Assembly (NCBI RefSeq): GCF_018885305.1
Contig: NZ_CP076544.1
Span: 3,162,001-3,226,000, forward strand
From: Curtobacterium sp. L6-1
Lineage (GTDB): Bacteria; Actinomycetota; Actinomycetes; Actinomycetales; Microbacteriaceae
Direction of reading: 5' to 3'
Length of the DNA: 64,000 bases
Within the stretch, counting starts at the first letter, position 1. Every line of letters starts with the position of its first letter. Shown piece after piece: positions 35,570 through 44,449 of the stretch. A program made the translations under genes and the position numbers. Below the pieces are notes generated by a model. It made no database searches. It was not told the DNA's origin and saw nothing but the letters and a program-made list of their open reading frames with translations.

Positions 35570-35885
35570 GAAGGCCCTGCCGCGAAGGCCCCGCCGAGGT
35601 CGCACGACCCGCCGCCAAGGCCCTGCCGAGGTCGCACGTCCGGCCGCCGGGCGGCAGGCGGGGCGGCACTTCGTGCGACCTGGCCGGTCTGCACGCGGCA
35701 CTTCGTGCAACCTCGGCGCCTCCGCCACGTCGTCCCGGCGTGAGCGCCGAGGTCGCTCGACTCGCCGCGGACCTATCGCCGAGGTCGCGCGTTCGGTCGC
35801 CGAGCACCCGGCGGGGCGGCAGTCCGTGCGACTTCGGCGGGGTGCGGGCGGCGGGTCGTGCGACTTCGGCGGGTGCGGGCGCGGG
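35570..35885. repeat. irregular array of GAGGTCGCAC and its complement
   Basis: About nine copies of a core like CCGAGGTCGCACG or its inverse TCGTGCGACTTCGGC, in both orientations, with GCCGCC-rich spacers. It fills the 450-bp convergent gap between guaA and the BI-1 gene, where I see no coding sequence. The RNA could fold into several alternative hairpins. Confidence 0.65.
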
Positions 35886-35955
35886 CGCGCGGGGCGCGCG
35901 GGCGCGGCCGCAGGGGCGCGGGCGGCGCCGGGACGCCGCGCGCCCTGGGCACGAA

Positions 35956-35985
35956 GAAGGGCCCCGGCGGAAGCCGGGGCCCTTC
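35956..35985 (-). terminator. terminator of the BI-1 gene
   Basis: GAAGGGCCCCGGC (35956-35968) and its complement (35973-35985) with a 4-nt loop form a perfect 13-bp stem, 15 bp beyond the stop of the (-) gene. Confidence 0.85.
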
Positions 35986-36000
35986 GGGGTCGATCGGGTG

Positions 36001-36918
36001 CTAGTTGCGCGAGCTGCTGGCGATGATCGCCAGGATGCGCAGGATCTCCAGGTACAGCCAGACCAGCGTCACGATGAGCCCGAACGCCGCCGTCCACGCG
36101 TAGATGCGGGGAGCGCCCCGCTGGACACCGGTCTTGATCTGGTCGAAGTCGAGGATCAGCGAGTACGCCGCCATGAGCACCACGAAGATGCCGATCAGGA
36201 CACCGAGCGGGATGCCGAACACCGTCACGCCGAGGAGCCCGAACGCGCTCTGCGTGACACCGGTGAACATGAGCACCACGTTCACGAGCGAGAACGCCAT
36301 GTAGCCGACGATCGCGACGAGGAAGAACTTCGTGGCCTTCGGGGTCGCACGGACCTTGCCCGACGAGAACAGCAGGAGCGTGACCGCGAAGACACCGAGC
36401 GTGCCGAACACGGCCTGCGTGACGATGCCGTCCCACATGGTGTTGTACATGCCCGAGATGCCACCGACGAAGAGCCCCTCGAAGAACGCGTAGGCGAGCA
36501 CGAGACCCGGCGACGGCTTCTTCTTGAAGGTGTTCACCAGCGCGAGGACGAACCCGACGAGCGCGCCGACGATCCAGACGACCGGCGGCAGGTTCCACCC
36601 GGCGACCGCGCCGACGATGAGCACGCCGAACGCCAGGAGCGTCTTGACGATGGTGTCCTCGTACGACATGCGGTCCGTGTCGACCTTGTTCGCCGACGGG
36701 CGGTCGTACATGTCACGGAGCTGGTCCGGCGACATGCCGGGCTGCTGCGGTGCCTGTCCCCAGCCGGTCTGGCCGTACGGCGCCTGCGGGTAGCCGCCCT
36801 GCTGGGGGTACGCCTGCTGCGGGTAGCCGCCCTGCTGTGCGTTCGCGCCGGCGCCCCATGCGTTCCGGCCCGCGTCGTTGAAGGCGGGGGACTGGTCGAA
36901 ACCGGGCTTGAAGGCCAT
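36001..36918 (-). CDS. Bax inhibitor-1/YccA family membrane protein
   Basis: A 305-residue protein. The N-terminal 75 residues are disordered and rich in Gln, Tyr, Gly and Pro (GGYPQQAYPQQGGYPQAPYG). Seven membrane spans follow, including LAYAFFEGLFVGGISGMYN and the closing SLILDFDQIKTGVQRGAPR, a BI-1 signature with conserved acidic residues. Some family members leak Ca2+ in a pH-dependent way; bacterial roles are unclear. ATG at 36918 is preferred because the upstream frame is low in quality. Confidence 0.88.
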   Translation of the reverse strand: MAFKPGFDQSPAFNDAGRNAWGAGANAQQGGYPQQAYPQQGGYPQAPYGQTGWGQAPQQPGMSPDQLRDMYDRPSANKVDTDRMSYEDTIVKTLLAFGVLIVGAVAGWNLPPVVWIVGALVGFVLALVNTFKKKPSPGLVLAYAFFEGLFVGGISGMYNTMWDGIVTQAVFGTLGVFAVTLLLFSSGKVRATPKATKFFLVAIVGYMAFSLVNVVLMFTGVTQSAFGLLGVTVFGIPLGVLIGIFVVLMAAYSLILDFDQIKTGVQRGAPRIYAWTAAFGLIVTLVWLYLEILRILAIIASSSRN

Positions 36919-37179
36919 GGTGTCCTCTGATTCCTCTGGTGTGGAGTCGTGGAGCCGGTACCCGGATGGCATCGGCTCGTGGGCTCGGGAAGGAGTTCGG
37001 CAGAGCCGTTCCTTCGTGTCCTCACAGCGTACGGGCCCTGGTGGCTCGATGGCTGTGGATTCGCGGGAAGCGGAACGGTTCCGGGTCCTCCTGCGCGTGA
37101 GCCTATTGAGGCTCGCTGTCGGTCCACCGAGCGGTCCCCGCGTGCGCGCTGAACGTCGGCGCCGTTCACCCGCGCTCCG

Positions 37180-37185
37180 TATCGT
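37180..37185 (+). promoter_or_regulatory. -10 box for leaderless GDPD gene
   Basis: TATCGT ends 7 nt before the ATG at 37193. Confidence 0.55.
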
Positions 37186-37192
37186 CGCCTGC

Positions 37193-38215
37193 ATGCAGCC
37201 GCTCGTCATCGCCCACCGCGGGGCCTCCGGGTACCGCCCCGAGCACTCCCGCAGCGCCTACGAACTCGCCGTCGAGCTCGGTGCCGACGCGATCGAGCCG
37301 GACCTCGTCCCCACCAAGGACGGCGTCCTGGTGCTCCGGCACGAGAACGAGGTCTCCGGCACGACCGACGTCGCCGACCGTCCGGAGTTCCGGGACCGAC
37401 GGACGACGAAGACGATCGAGGGGAAGCGCCTCACCGGCTGGTTCACCGAGGACTTCACCTGGGCCGAGTTGCGGACCCTGCGGACCCGTGAGCGCCTGCC
37501 GGAGCTGCGCCGTGCCTCCCGGCAGCACGACGGCGAGGACACGGTCCTGCGCCTGGAGGACCTGCTCGCGATCCTGGACGCCGCCCCGCGGCGGGTCGGC
37601 CTCGTGGCCGAGGTCAAGCACGCCACCGCCTTCGCCGACGCCGGCTTCCCGATGGCGTCCCTGCTGGACGGCGTCCTCGGCGACGCCGGGTGGCGCGGCG
37701 ACGACCGTCTGACGGTTGAGTCGTTCGAGAAGGGCGTCCTCCGCGAGGTCGCCGCGCTCGGCACGGGTGGGCGGCTCGTGTACCTCCAGGAGGCCCGTGG
37801 TGCGGCCGCGGACGAGGTCGCCGCCGGCGGTCCCGCCGCCCCGACCTACGCCGCCGAGCGGACGGACGCGGCGCTCGCGGCGCTCGCCACCGAGTTCGAC
37901 GGCATCAGCGTCGACCTGCCGACGCTGATGGCCGGCGTCGACACGAGGGCCGTCGACGATCCCGGACCGGTGCGCAGCGACGTCGTCGACCGGGCACACG
38001 CGGCCGGTCTCGCCATGTACACGTGGACGCTCCGGCCGGAGAACCGGTTCCTGCCGGCCGTGCTCCGGCGCGGCGGCGACCTGGCTGCGCACGGCGACTG
38101 GGAGCGGTGGTTCACCTCGGTCCTGCGGACGGGGGTCGACGGGGCGTTCGCCGACCACGCGGACCTCGCCGTCCGGGCCCGATCGCTCGTCGCGGAACGA
38201 GCCGGACGGGCCTGA
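37193..38215 (+). CDS. glycerophosphodiester phosphodiesterase
   Basis: A 340-residue TIM-barrel hydrolase that releases glycerol-3-phosphate from deacylated phospholipids. The catalytic start VIAHRGASGYRPEHS is followed by the metal pair AIEPDLVPTKDG, and then HE in LRHENEV. No signal peptide is visible, so it is probably cytoplasmic. The ATG starts directly at the first strand and has a -10 box 7 nt upstream. The product can feed GlpD. Confidence 0.92.
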   Translation: MQPLVIAHRGASGYRPEHSRSAYELAVELGADAIEPDLVPTKDGVLVLRHENEVSGTTDVADRPEFRDRRTTKTIEGKRLTGWFTEDFTWAELRTLRTRERLPELRRASRQHDGEDTVLRLEDLLAILDAAPRRVGLVAEVKHATAFADAGFPMASLLDGVLGDAGWRGDDRLTVESFEKGVLREVAALGTGGRLVYLQEARGAAADEVAAGGPAAPTYAAERTDAALAALATEFDGISVDLPTLMAGVDTRAVDDPGPVRSDVVDRAHAAGLAMYTWTLRPENRFLPAVLRRGGDLAAHGDWERWFTSVLRTGVDGAFADHADLAVRARSLVAERAGRA

Positions 38216-38235
38216 TGCGTGTCGTGGGTCGCGCC

Positions 38236-38241
38236 TAGACT
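38236..38241 (+). promoter_or_regulatory. -10 box for pcrA
   Basis: TAGACT ends 9 nt before the ATG at 38251. No Shine-Dalgarno is visible, so the transcript is leaderless or nearly so. Confidence 0.5.
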
Positions 38242-38250
38242 GTCCCGGAC

Positions 38251-40710
38251 ATGACGATCGTGCTCGACCCCTCCGACTCGACGCCCGGCCGCAGCGACGG
38301 CTCCGGCGCGCGTGACCGTGCCTACGAGGACCCGTTCACCACGGGGCTGAACCCCCAGCAGAAGGAAGCCGTCGAGTACCGCGGCGAGTCCCTGCTCATC
38401 GTGGCCGGTGCGGGGTCGGGCAAGACGAGCGTGCTGACCCGCCGCATCGCGCTGCTGTTGGCCAACCGTGAAGCCTGGCCGTCGCAGATCCTCGCGATCA
38501 CGTTCACCAACAAGGCCGCGGCCGAGATGCGCGAGCGGGTGCAGGCCCTGGTCGGGCAGGCGGCCGAGGGCATGTGGATCTCGACCTTCCACTCGGCGTG
38601 CGTGCGGATCCTGCGCCGCGAAGCCGAGCGGTTCGGGTTCCCGCAGTCGTTCACCATCTACGACTCCGCCGACTCGCGCGCGCTGCTCAAGCGGATCATC
38701 AAGGACCTCGAAGCGGACTCGCTCGGCCTGACGGTCGGGGCGGCGGCATCGAAGATCTCGAAGCTCAAGAACGAGCTGCAGGACATCGACACCTACGCCC
38801 GGAACATCAACACCGACGACCCGCAAGAGGTCATGTTCACCGAGGTGTTCCGGCGCTACACGAACGAGCTGCGCCGGGCGAACGCGTTCGACTTCGACGA
38901 CCTCATCGGGCAGACGGTGTTCCTGTTCCGCGCGTTCCCCGAGGTCGCCGCGTTGTACCAGCGTCGGTTCCGCTACGTCCTGGTCGACGAGTACCAGGAC
39001 ACGAACCACGCGCAGTACGCCCTGATCCGCGAGCTGACCCGTCCCGTGCCGGTCGACCAGGTCGACAAGCTCGAGGACGCCGGGCAGCACGTCGAGCGGA
39101 TGCGCGAGACCGACGGGTCGATCGCCCCGGCGTCCCTGACGGTCGTGGGTGACTCCGACCAGTCCATCTACGCCTTCCGCGGCGCCGACATCCGCAACAT
39201 CGTCGAGTTCGAGCGGGACTTCCCGAACTCGAAGGTGATCCTGCTCGAGCAGAACTACCGCTCGACGCAGAACATCCTCGACGCGGCGAACGCCGTCATC
39301 GCGAACAACTTCGACCGTCAGGCGAAGAACCTGTTCACCGACGTCGGCGCCGGCGACAAGATCGTCGGGTTCACCGGGTACACCGGCCACGACGAGGCCC
39401 AGTTCGTCGCCGACGAGATCCAGCGGCTGCACGAGGACGGCACCGACTACCGCGACATGGCGGTGTTCTACCGGACGAACTCGCAGACGCGTGCGCTCGA
39501 GGAGATCTTCATCCGTGCGGCGATCCCGTACCGGGTGCTCGGCGGCACGAAGTTCTACGAGCGCGCCGAGATCAAGGACGCGATGGCGTACCTGATCACC
39601 GTCGCGAACCCAGCCGACCCGCTGTCTCTCCGGCGCGTGCTCAACGTGCCGAAGCGCGGCATCGGCGCCGTGACCGAGACCACGCTGCAGCGGTACGCCG
39701 ACGAGCACGAGGTGTCGCTGCGGGAGGCCCTGCGGCACGCCGACGAGCTCGGCTTCGGGCCGAAGGTGCGCACGGCGATCACCTCGTTCGCCGGGCTCCT
39801 CGACGAGGTCGCCGCCAAGGCCGCGGACCAGCCCGTCGTCGACACCCTGACGCAGCTCCTCGACGGCTCCGGGTTGCTCGAGCAGCTCCGGAAGTCGCCG
39901 GACGCGCAGGACGCCGCCCGTGCTGACAACATCGACGAACTCGTCGCCGTGACGCGGGAGTTCCAGAAGAACAACCCCGAGGGCACGCTCGCCGACTTCC
40001 TGACCGAGGTGTCCCTCGTGGCCGCGGCCGACGAGCTCGACGACTCCTCGGGCACGGTCTCGCTCATGACGCTGCACACCGCGAAGGGCCTGGAGTACGA
40101 CGCCGTGTTCCTGACCGGCGTCGAGGAGGACCTGCTGCCGCACCGGATGTCCGCGAACGAGCCCGGTGGGCCGTCGGAGGAGCGGCGGTTGTTCTACGTC
40201 GGCATCACCCGCGCCAAGAAGTCCCTGTTCCTGTCGCTCGCGATGACCCGCGCGCAGTTCGGTGACGTGAACGTGGCGATGCCGTCGCGCTTCCTGCAGG
40301 AGATCCCCGAGGGGCTCATCGAGTGGAAGCAGTCCCCGGGCATGGCGAACAGTCGCGGTGGCACGCAGCCGCGCGCGCTGAACGCCAAGCGCGACGGGGG
40401 CTTCGGCGGCAGCGGCGGGGGCGGCGGCTACCGCGGAGGCGGCGGCTGGGGCGGCGGGTCCTACGACCGCGCGGCCGCGGCGGCGAAGACGAAGCCGAAG
40501 ACCGAGTGGGCCAACCGGGTGTCCGGGCAGGTCCGCGACAACGGCGACATGGAGCTGGCGGCGGGCGACCGCATCACGCACGTCGACTTCGGCGAGGGCA
40601 CGGTGTCGGCGGTCTCCGGGCAGGGTGCCAAGCGCATCGCCGAGATCGCGTTCGACAGCGCCGGTCGCAAGAAGCTCCTCATCAAGATCGCCCCGATCGA
40701 GAAGCTCTAG
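38251..40710 (+). CDS. pcrA: ATP-dependent DNA helicase PcrA/UvrD
   Basis: An 819-residue superfamily 1A helicase that unwinds DNA 3' to 5' in repair and replication restart. Walker A is AGAGSGKT (52-59), motif II is VDEYQDTNH, motif III is GDSDQSIYAFRGAD, motif IV is QNYRSTQNIL, motif V is TLHTAKGLEYD and motif VI is VGITRAKK. A Gly-rich linker (GGFGGSGGGGGYRGGGGWGG) precedes a C-terminal Tudor-like domain (VDFGEGTVSAV), which in PcrA contacts RNA polymerase. Length and motifs are normal. Confidence 0.96.
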   Translation: MTIVLDPSDSTPGRSDGSGARDRAYEDPFTTGLNPQQKEAVEYRGESLLIVAGAGSGKTSVLTRRIALLLANREAWPSQILAITFTNKAAAEMRERVQALVGQAAEGMWISTFHSACVRILRREAERFGFPQSFTIYDSADSRALLKRIIKDLEADSLGLTVGAAASKISKLKNELQDIDTYARNINTDDPQEVMFTEVFRRYTNELRRANAFDFDDLIGQTVFLFRAFPEVAALYQRRFRYVLVDEYQDTNHAQYALIRELTRPVPVDQVDKLEDAGQHVERMRETDGSIAPASLTVVGDSDQSIYAFRGADIRNIVEFERDFPNSKVILLEQNYRSTQNILDAANAVIANNFDRQAKNLFTDVGAGDKIVGFTGYTGHDEAQFVADEIQRLHEDGTDYRDMAVFYRTNSQTRALEEIFIRAAIPYRVLGGTKFYERAEIKDAMAYLITVANPADPLSLRRVLNVPKRGIGAVTETTLQRYADEHEVSLREALRHADELGFGPKVRTAITSFAGLLDEVAAKAADQPVVDTLTQLLDGSGLLEQLRKSPDAQDAARADNIDELVAVTREFQKNNPEGTLADFLTEVSLVAAADELDDSSGTVSLMTLHTAKGLEYDAVFLTGVEEDLLPHRMSANEPGGPSEERRLFYVGITRAKKSLFLSLAMTRAQFGDVNVAMPSRFLQEIPEGLIEWKQSPGMANSRGGTQPRALNAKRDGGFGGSGGGGGYRGGGGWGGGSYDRAAAAAKTKPKTEWANRVSGQVRDNGDMELAAGDRITHVDFGEGTVSAVSGQGAKRIAEIAFDSAGRKKLLIKIAPIEKL

Positions 40711-40719
40711 CGCTCCGGC

Positions 40720-41214
40720 TCAGCGCACCATCCGGGCGGCGAGCAGCTCCTCGTCACCCAGCCGCTGGGTCTTCGTGACCCCGTCGCGCCGGAACCCGTT
40801 GCGTCGGTAGAACGCCTGCGCACGCGGGTTGTCGTCGGCGACCCACAGGAACGCGGGGGCGTCCCCGACCGCGGCGTCGAGGAGCGCCTGACCGGTCCCG
40901 GTGCCGTGCTCCGACGCGAGGACGTAGATGCCCTCGAGTTCACGGTCGCGCACCGGTTCCGCATCGCGCCCCGGGCCCGCGGTCGCCCAGCCCACGACCA
41001 CGCCCTCGTGCTCGGCGACGCAGACCGTGACCGACGGGTCGGCGATGATCCGGCTCCAGCGCATGCTGCGGGCGACGGGGTCGAGCGAGGCGAGGAAGGC
41101 TGCCGGCAGCAGGTGCGCGTACGCCTCGCGCCAGGCCTGCACGTGCACGGCGGCGATGCCCGGGGCATCGGTCCCGACCGCGGTCCGGACGCTGATCGGT
41201 GTCGCTCGCGCCAT
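40720..41214 (-). CDS. GNAT family N-acetyltransferase
   Basis: A 164-residue GNAT. The N-terminal AVGTDAPGIAAVHVQAWREA and the C-terminal DNPRAQAFYRRNGF segments are typical. The acetyl-CoA loop is SEHGTGTGQALL. Substrate unknown. ATG at 41214 is favoured by a TACGGT box 6 nt upstream; the frame stays open to 41337, which would run through the iron box of the next operon. Convergent with pcrA and divergent from the siderophore operon. Confidence 0.85.
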   Translation of the reverse strand: MARATPISVRTAVGTDAPGIAAVHVQAWREAYAHLLPAAFLASLDPVARSMRWSRIIADPSVTVCVAEHEGVVVGWATAGPGRDAEPVRDRELEGIYVLASEHGTGTGQALLDAAVGDAPAFLWVADDNPRAQAFYRRNGFRRDGVTKTQRLGDEELLAARMVR

Positions 41215-41220
41215 GCTCCG

Positions 41221-41226
41221 ACCGTA
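41221..41226 (-). promoter_or_regulatory. -10 box for leaderless GNAT gene
   Basis: TACGGT on the minus strand, ending 6 nt before the ATG at 41214. Confidence 0.55.
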
Positions 41227-41322
41227 CCGCTGCCGCCACGCCCTGCTCGTGAAACGTCTGCTGTCGAGTACCGCTCGCGTCCGCCACGCCCGGTGCCCCG
41301 AACGGGTGACAGGCAGGAGAGG

Positions 41323-41341
41323 TGAGGTTAGCCTCACCTAA
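41323..41341 (+). promoter_or_regulatory. DtxR/IdeR iron box for the siderophore operon
   Basis: TGAGGTTAGCCTCACCTAA matches 17 of 19 positions of the DtxR consensus TTAGGTTAGCCTAACCTAA. It ends 1 bp before the ATG at 41343. A possible -10 (TAGCCT, 41329-41334) lies inside it, 8 nt from the start, so Fe-loaded repressor would sit on the promoter of a leaderless mRNA. Confidence 0.92.
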
Positions 41342-41342
41342 C

Positions 41343-43079
41343 ATGAACACGCTCCACTTGATCAGGCCCGAGACCGCCGAGCACTACCGGGAGGCCGTCG
41401 GCACCACGGTCGACCGGCTCGCCGACCGGATCGCGGCCGCCGACCTGCCGACGACGAGCACCCCGGCCGCCGAGCTGCACCAGCGCGTGGCCGCGGTGGA
41501 CCTCGACGCCCCGGCGATCGGTACGGACCGGGCCCTCGCCGAACTCGACGACCTCTTCGTCCGCGAGGCCGTCTGGTTCCACACGCCGGGCTACCTGGCA
41601 CACCTGAACTGCCCGGTGGCGTTGCCCGCGGTCGCCGCCGAGGCCGTCCTCGCCGCCGTGAACCCCTCGGTCGACACCTGGGACCAGTCCCGCATCGGTA
41701 CGGACATCGAGCGCCACGTCGTCGACTGGCTCGCCCGACGGATCGGGTTCGCCGCGGGTGACGGGGTGTTCACCTCGGGTGGGTCGCAGTCGAACCTGCA
41801 GGCGCTCCTGCTGGCCCGCGAAGCCGCGACGGCAGCCCCCGCGACCGCCCCCGCGACCGCCCCCGCGACCGCGACCCGGGCCGGGACCGAGACCGGGACC
41901 GCGACCGCGACCGCGACCGGGGCCGGAACCGGGGCCGGAACCGAAACCGGGACCACAGCCTCCGACCGGAGCGACCGCGCCGACCGCCCGTTCCGCGCCG
42001 ACCGCACCTCGGACCTGGCCGACCTCGCGCTCTTCGCCACGGCCGAGACGCACTTCAGCGTCCGCAAGTCCGCCCGTCTGCTCGGCCTGCCGGACAGCGC
42101 CGTCGTCGACGTGGCCACCGACGCCGCCGGCCGGATGCTGCCCGCGGCGCTGGCCCTCGCGATCGCGGACGCCCGCGCCGACGGCCGCAGCCCGATGGCC
42201 GTGGTCGCGACCGCCGGCACGACTGACCGCGGCGTGATCGACCCGGTCGCCCCGATCGCCGACGTGTGCGACTTCGAGGACGTCTGGCTCCACGTCGACG
42301 CCGCCTACGGGTGCGGGCTGCTCGTCTCGCCGACCCGACGGCACCTGCTCGCCGGCATCGAGCGCGCCCGGAGCGTCACGACCGACCTGCACAAGTCGTT
42401 CTTCCAGCCGGTGTCCTCGAGCGTGCTCGTGGTGCGCGACCCGGCGGACCTGCACCGCGCCTCCTGGCACGCCGACTACCTGAACCCGGAGGACGCCGCC
42501 GAGCCGAACCAGGTCGACAAGTCGCTGCAGACCACCCGCCGGTTCGACGCGCTCAAGCTGTGGGCGACGCTCCGCGCCTCCGGGGCCGACGCGATCGGAC
42601 GTGCCTTCGACGCCGTGGTCGACCTGGCGGCGGCGACCCACGCCGTGGTGCAGGCGCACCCGGACCTGGTGCTCGTCGCGCCGACGCAGCTGAGCACCGT
42701 GCTGTTCCGCTGGCAGCCCGCGGGCGTCACGGACGACGAGGCGGACGCGATGGTCGCGCCGCTGCGGGCCGCACTGCTGGCGGAGGGGCGGGTGCTCGTC
42801 GCCAAGACGGTGATCGCCGGTCGGCCGTGCAACAAGCTGACCCTCCTCGACCCGGCGACGACGGTGGAGCAGATGCGCGCCTCCCTCGACCACGTCGTGG
42901 CCACCGCCGAACGGCTGCGTGCCGCGACGTGGGAGCCGCAGCTCACCCCGAGCGCCGGCCCGGCCGCGGCAGGCGCCGCGACGCCGACGGCCTCCACGAC
43001 GCGGACGGCCTCCACGACGCGGACGGCCTCCACGACGCGGACGGCCGCCGCGACGCGGACGGACGGAGCAGCACGATGA
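41343..43079 (+). CDS. desA: PLP-dependent lysine decarboxylase of siderophore synthesis (DesA/DfoJ-like)
   Basis: A 578-residue group II decarboxylase expected to make cadaverine from lysine, the first step of desferrioxamine synthesis. It has NPSVDTWDQS, GVFTSGGSQSNLQ, HVDAAYGCG (the Asp bonding the PLP nitrogen) and the Schiff-base lysine K351 in TDLHKSFFQP. Two low-complexity Ala/Thr/Gly segments are extra: an internal one at about 163-205 and a C-terminal one at about 535-578, each from short DNA repeats. The substrate (lysine rather than ornithine or diaminobutyrate) is inferred from the downstream genes. It overlaps desB by ATGA. Confidence 0.88.
   Translation: MNTLHLIRPETAEHYREAVGTTVDRLADRIAAADLPTTSTPAAELHQRVAAVDLDAPAIGTDRALAELDDLFVREAVWFHTPGYLAHLNCPVALPAVAAEAVLAAVNPSVDTWDQSRIGTDIERHVVDWLARRIGFAAGDGVFTSGGSQSNLQALLLAREAATAAPATAPATAPATATRAGTETGTATATATGAGTGAGTETGTTASDRSDRADRPFRADRTSDLADLALFATAETHFSVRKSARLLGLPDSAVVDVATDAAGRMLPAALALAIADARADGRSPMAVVATAGTTDRGVIDPVAPIADVCDFEDVWLHVDAAYGCGLLVSPTRRHLLAGIERARSVTTDLHKSFFQPVSSSVLVVRDPADLHRASWHADYLNPEDAAEPNQVDKSLQTTRRFDALKLWATLRASGADAIGRAFDAVVDLAAATHAVVQAHPDLVLVAPTQLSTVLFRWQPAGVTDDEADAMVAPLRAALLAEGRVLVAKTVIAGRPCNKLTLLDPATTVEQMRASLDHVVATAERLRAATWEPQLTPSAGPAAAGAATPTASTTRTASTTRTASTTRTAAATRTDGAAR
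42986..43057 (+). repeat. 18-bp tandem repeat in the desA tail
   Basis: Four 18-bp units; the first three are identical (GACGGCCTCCACGACGCG), the fourth differs by two bases. In frame, so copy number changes would only lengthen the Thr/Ala/Ser tail. Confidence 0.85.
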
Positions 43080-44449
43080 CCAGCACCAGCACCAGCACCA
43101 GCACCAGCACCAGCACCAGCGCCAGCGCCAGCGCCACCCGCGTGCACGACGTCATCGGGATCGGCATCGGCCCGTTCAACCTCGGTCTCGCGTGCCTGAC
43201 CGACCCGCTCGACGACCTCGACGCCGTGTTCCTCGACGCCGCCGACGGCTTCGCCTGGCACCACGGCATGATGCTCGACGACGCCACGATCCAGGTGCCG
43301 TTCCTCGCCGACCTCGTGACGATGGCCGACCCGACGTCGCCGTTCTCGTTCCTGGCCTGGCTCAAGGAGACCGGCCGGCTCTACCCGTTCTTCATCCGCG
43401 AGGACTTCCACCCCCTCCGCAGCGAGTACGACGCCTACTGCCGGTGGGCGGCCGACCGGCTCGACACCCTCCGCTGGGGCCGCCGGGTCGTCGCCGTCGA
43501 GCACGACACCGCGCAGGACGTGTTCACCGTGCACGCCGACACGGCCGCGGGGCCCGAGACGTACCGGGCACGCCACGTCGTCGTCGGCGTCGGGACCGAG
43601 CCGTCGGTGCCCGCGGCGCTGCGCGACCTGGCCGGCCCGGTCGTGCACTCGGCCGACTACCTGCCGCACCGCGACGCCCTCCGGAGCGCGGGGTCCGTCG
43701 CCGTCGTCGGCAGCGGGCAGTCCGCCGCCGAGGTGTACCGCGACCTGCTCGAGGGCATCCGCGACGGCGGGTACCGGCTCGACTGGATCACCCGGTCGCC
43801 GCGGTTCTTCCCGATGGAGGACACCAAGCTCACGCTCGAGATGACGAGCCCGGAGTACACCGACCACTTCCACGCGCTGCCCGAGGCCGTCCGCGACCGG
43901 CTCGGCCGCGAGCAGCGCAGCCTGTACAAGGGCATCAGCGCCGACCTGGTCAGCGCGATCCACGACGCCCTGTACCGGATCAGCGCGCGCGGCCCCGTCC
44001 CCACGACGCTCCGGACCGAGACGAGCGTGACCGCCGCCACGTGGGACGCCGACCGCGGGGCCTACCGGCTGACGCTCCGGCACGAGCAGCTCGGCGAGAC
44101 GTACGAGCACGAGGTGGAGCGGTTGGTCCTGGCCACCGGCTACACACCGCGCCCCCCGCGGTTCCTCGACCCGGTCGAGCACCTGGTGGCCCGGGACTCC
44201 CGCGGACGGTTCGCCGTCGCCCGCGACCACCACGTCGACACGCTCGGCGGCCGGATCTGGGTGCAGAACGCCGAGGAGCACACGCACGGGCTGACCGCGC
44301 CCGACCTGGGCATGGGGGCGTGGCGGAACGCGTCGATCATCCGGTCCGTCACGGGTCGGGAGGCCTACGGCCTGGAGGCACGGGTCGCCTTCCAGGAGTT
44401 CGGCCTGCCCGCCTCGGTGCGGGCCGAGCGCGCGGGGGTCCCCGCATGA
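43076..44449 (+). CDS. desB: L-lysine/cadaverine N-monooxygenase (DesB/DfoA-like)
   Basis: A 457-residue class B flavin monooxygenase that N-hydroxylates a terminal amine of cadaverine. The FAD motif is GIGIGPFNLGLA (near 28-39), the NADPH motif is VVGSGQSAAEVYRDLLEG, and ATGY lies near the C-terminal third. QVPFLADLVTMADPTSPFSF is characteristic of siderophore hydroxylases. The first 21 residues are a Ser/Thr run encoded by a hexamer repeat. The ATG overlaps desA and the stop overlaps the next gene, both as ATGA. Confidence 0.92.
   Translation: MTSTSTSTSTSTSTSASASATRVHDVIGIGIGPFNLGLACLTDPLDDLDAVFLDAADGFAWHHGMMLDDATIQVPFLADLVTMADPTSPFSFLAWLKETGRLYPFFIREDFHPLRSEYDAYCRWAADRLDTLRWGRRVVAVEHDTAQDVFTVHADTAAGPETYRARHVVVGVGTEPSVPAALRDLAGPVVHSADYLPHRDALRSAGSVAVVGSGQSAAEVYRDLLEGIRDGGYRLDWITRSPRFFPMEDTKLTLEMTSPEYTDHFHALPEAVRDRLGREQRSLYKGISADLVSAIHDALYRISARGPVPTTLRTETSVTAATWDADRGAYRLTLRHEQLGETYEHEVERLVLATGYTPRPPRFLDPVEHLVARDSRGRFAVARDHHVDTLGGRIWVQNAEEHTHGLTAPDLGMGAWRNASIIRSVTGREAYGLEARVAFQEFGLPASVRAERAGVPA
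43079..43120 (+). repeat. hexamer microsatellite (ACCAGC)7 at the desB start
   Basis: Seven perfect ACCAGC units begin at the second codon, followed by three GCCAGC-type units to about 43132. It encodes Thr-Ser repeats. The period keeps the frame, so this is length variation rather than an on/off switch. Confidence 0.9.

Noticed and set aside
37846-40581. A 911-codon open frame on the minus strand
   Set aside because: Antisense to pcrA; low-complexity shadow translation.
43079-43132. Phase-variable on/off switch in desB
   Set aside because: The repeat unit is 6 bp, so gain or loss keeps the reading frame.
42919-44445. Upstream in-frame extension of the fused siderophore synthetase
   Set aside because: It lies over desB in another frame and is Arg/Pro/Gln-rich; the ATGA start at 44446 is better supported.
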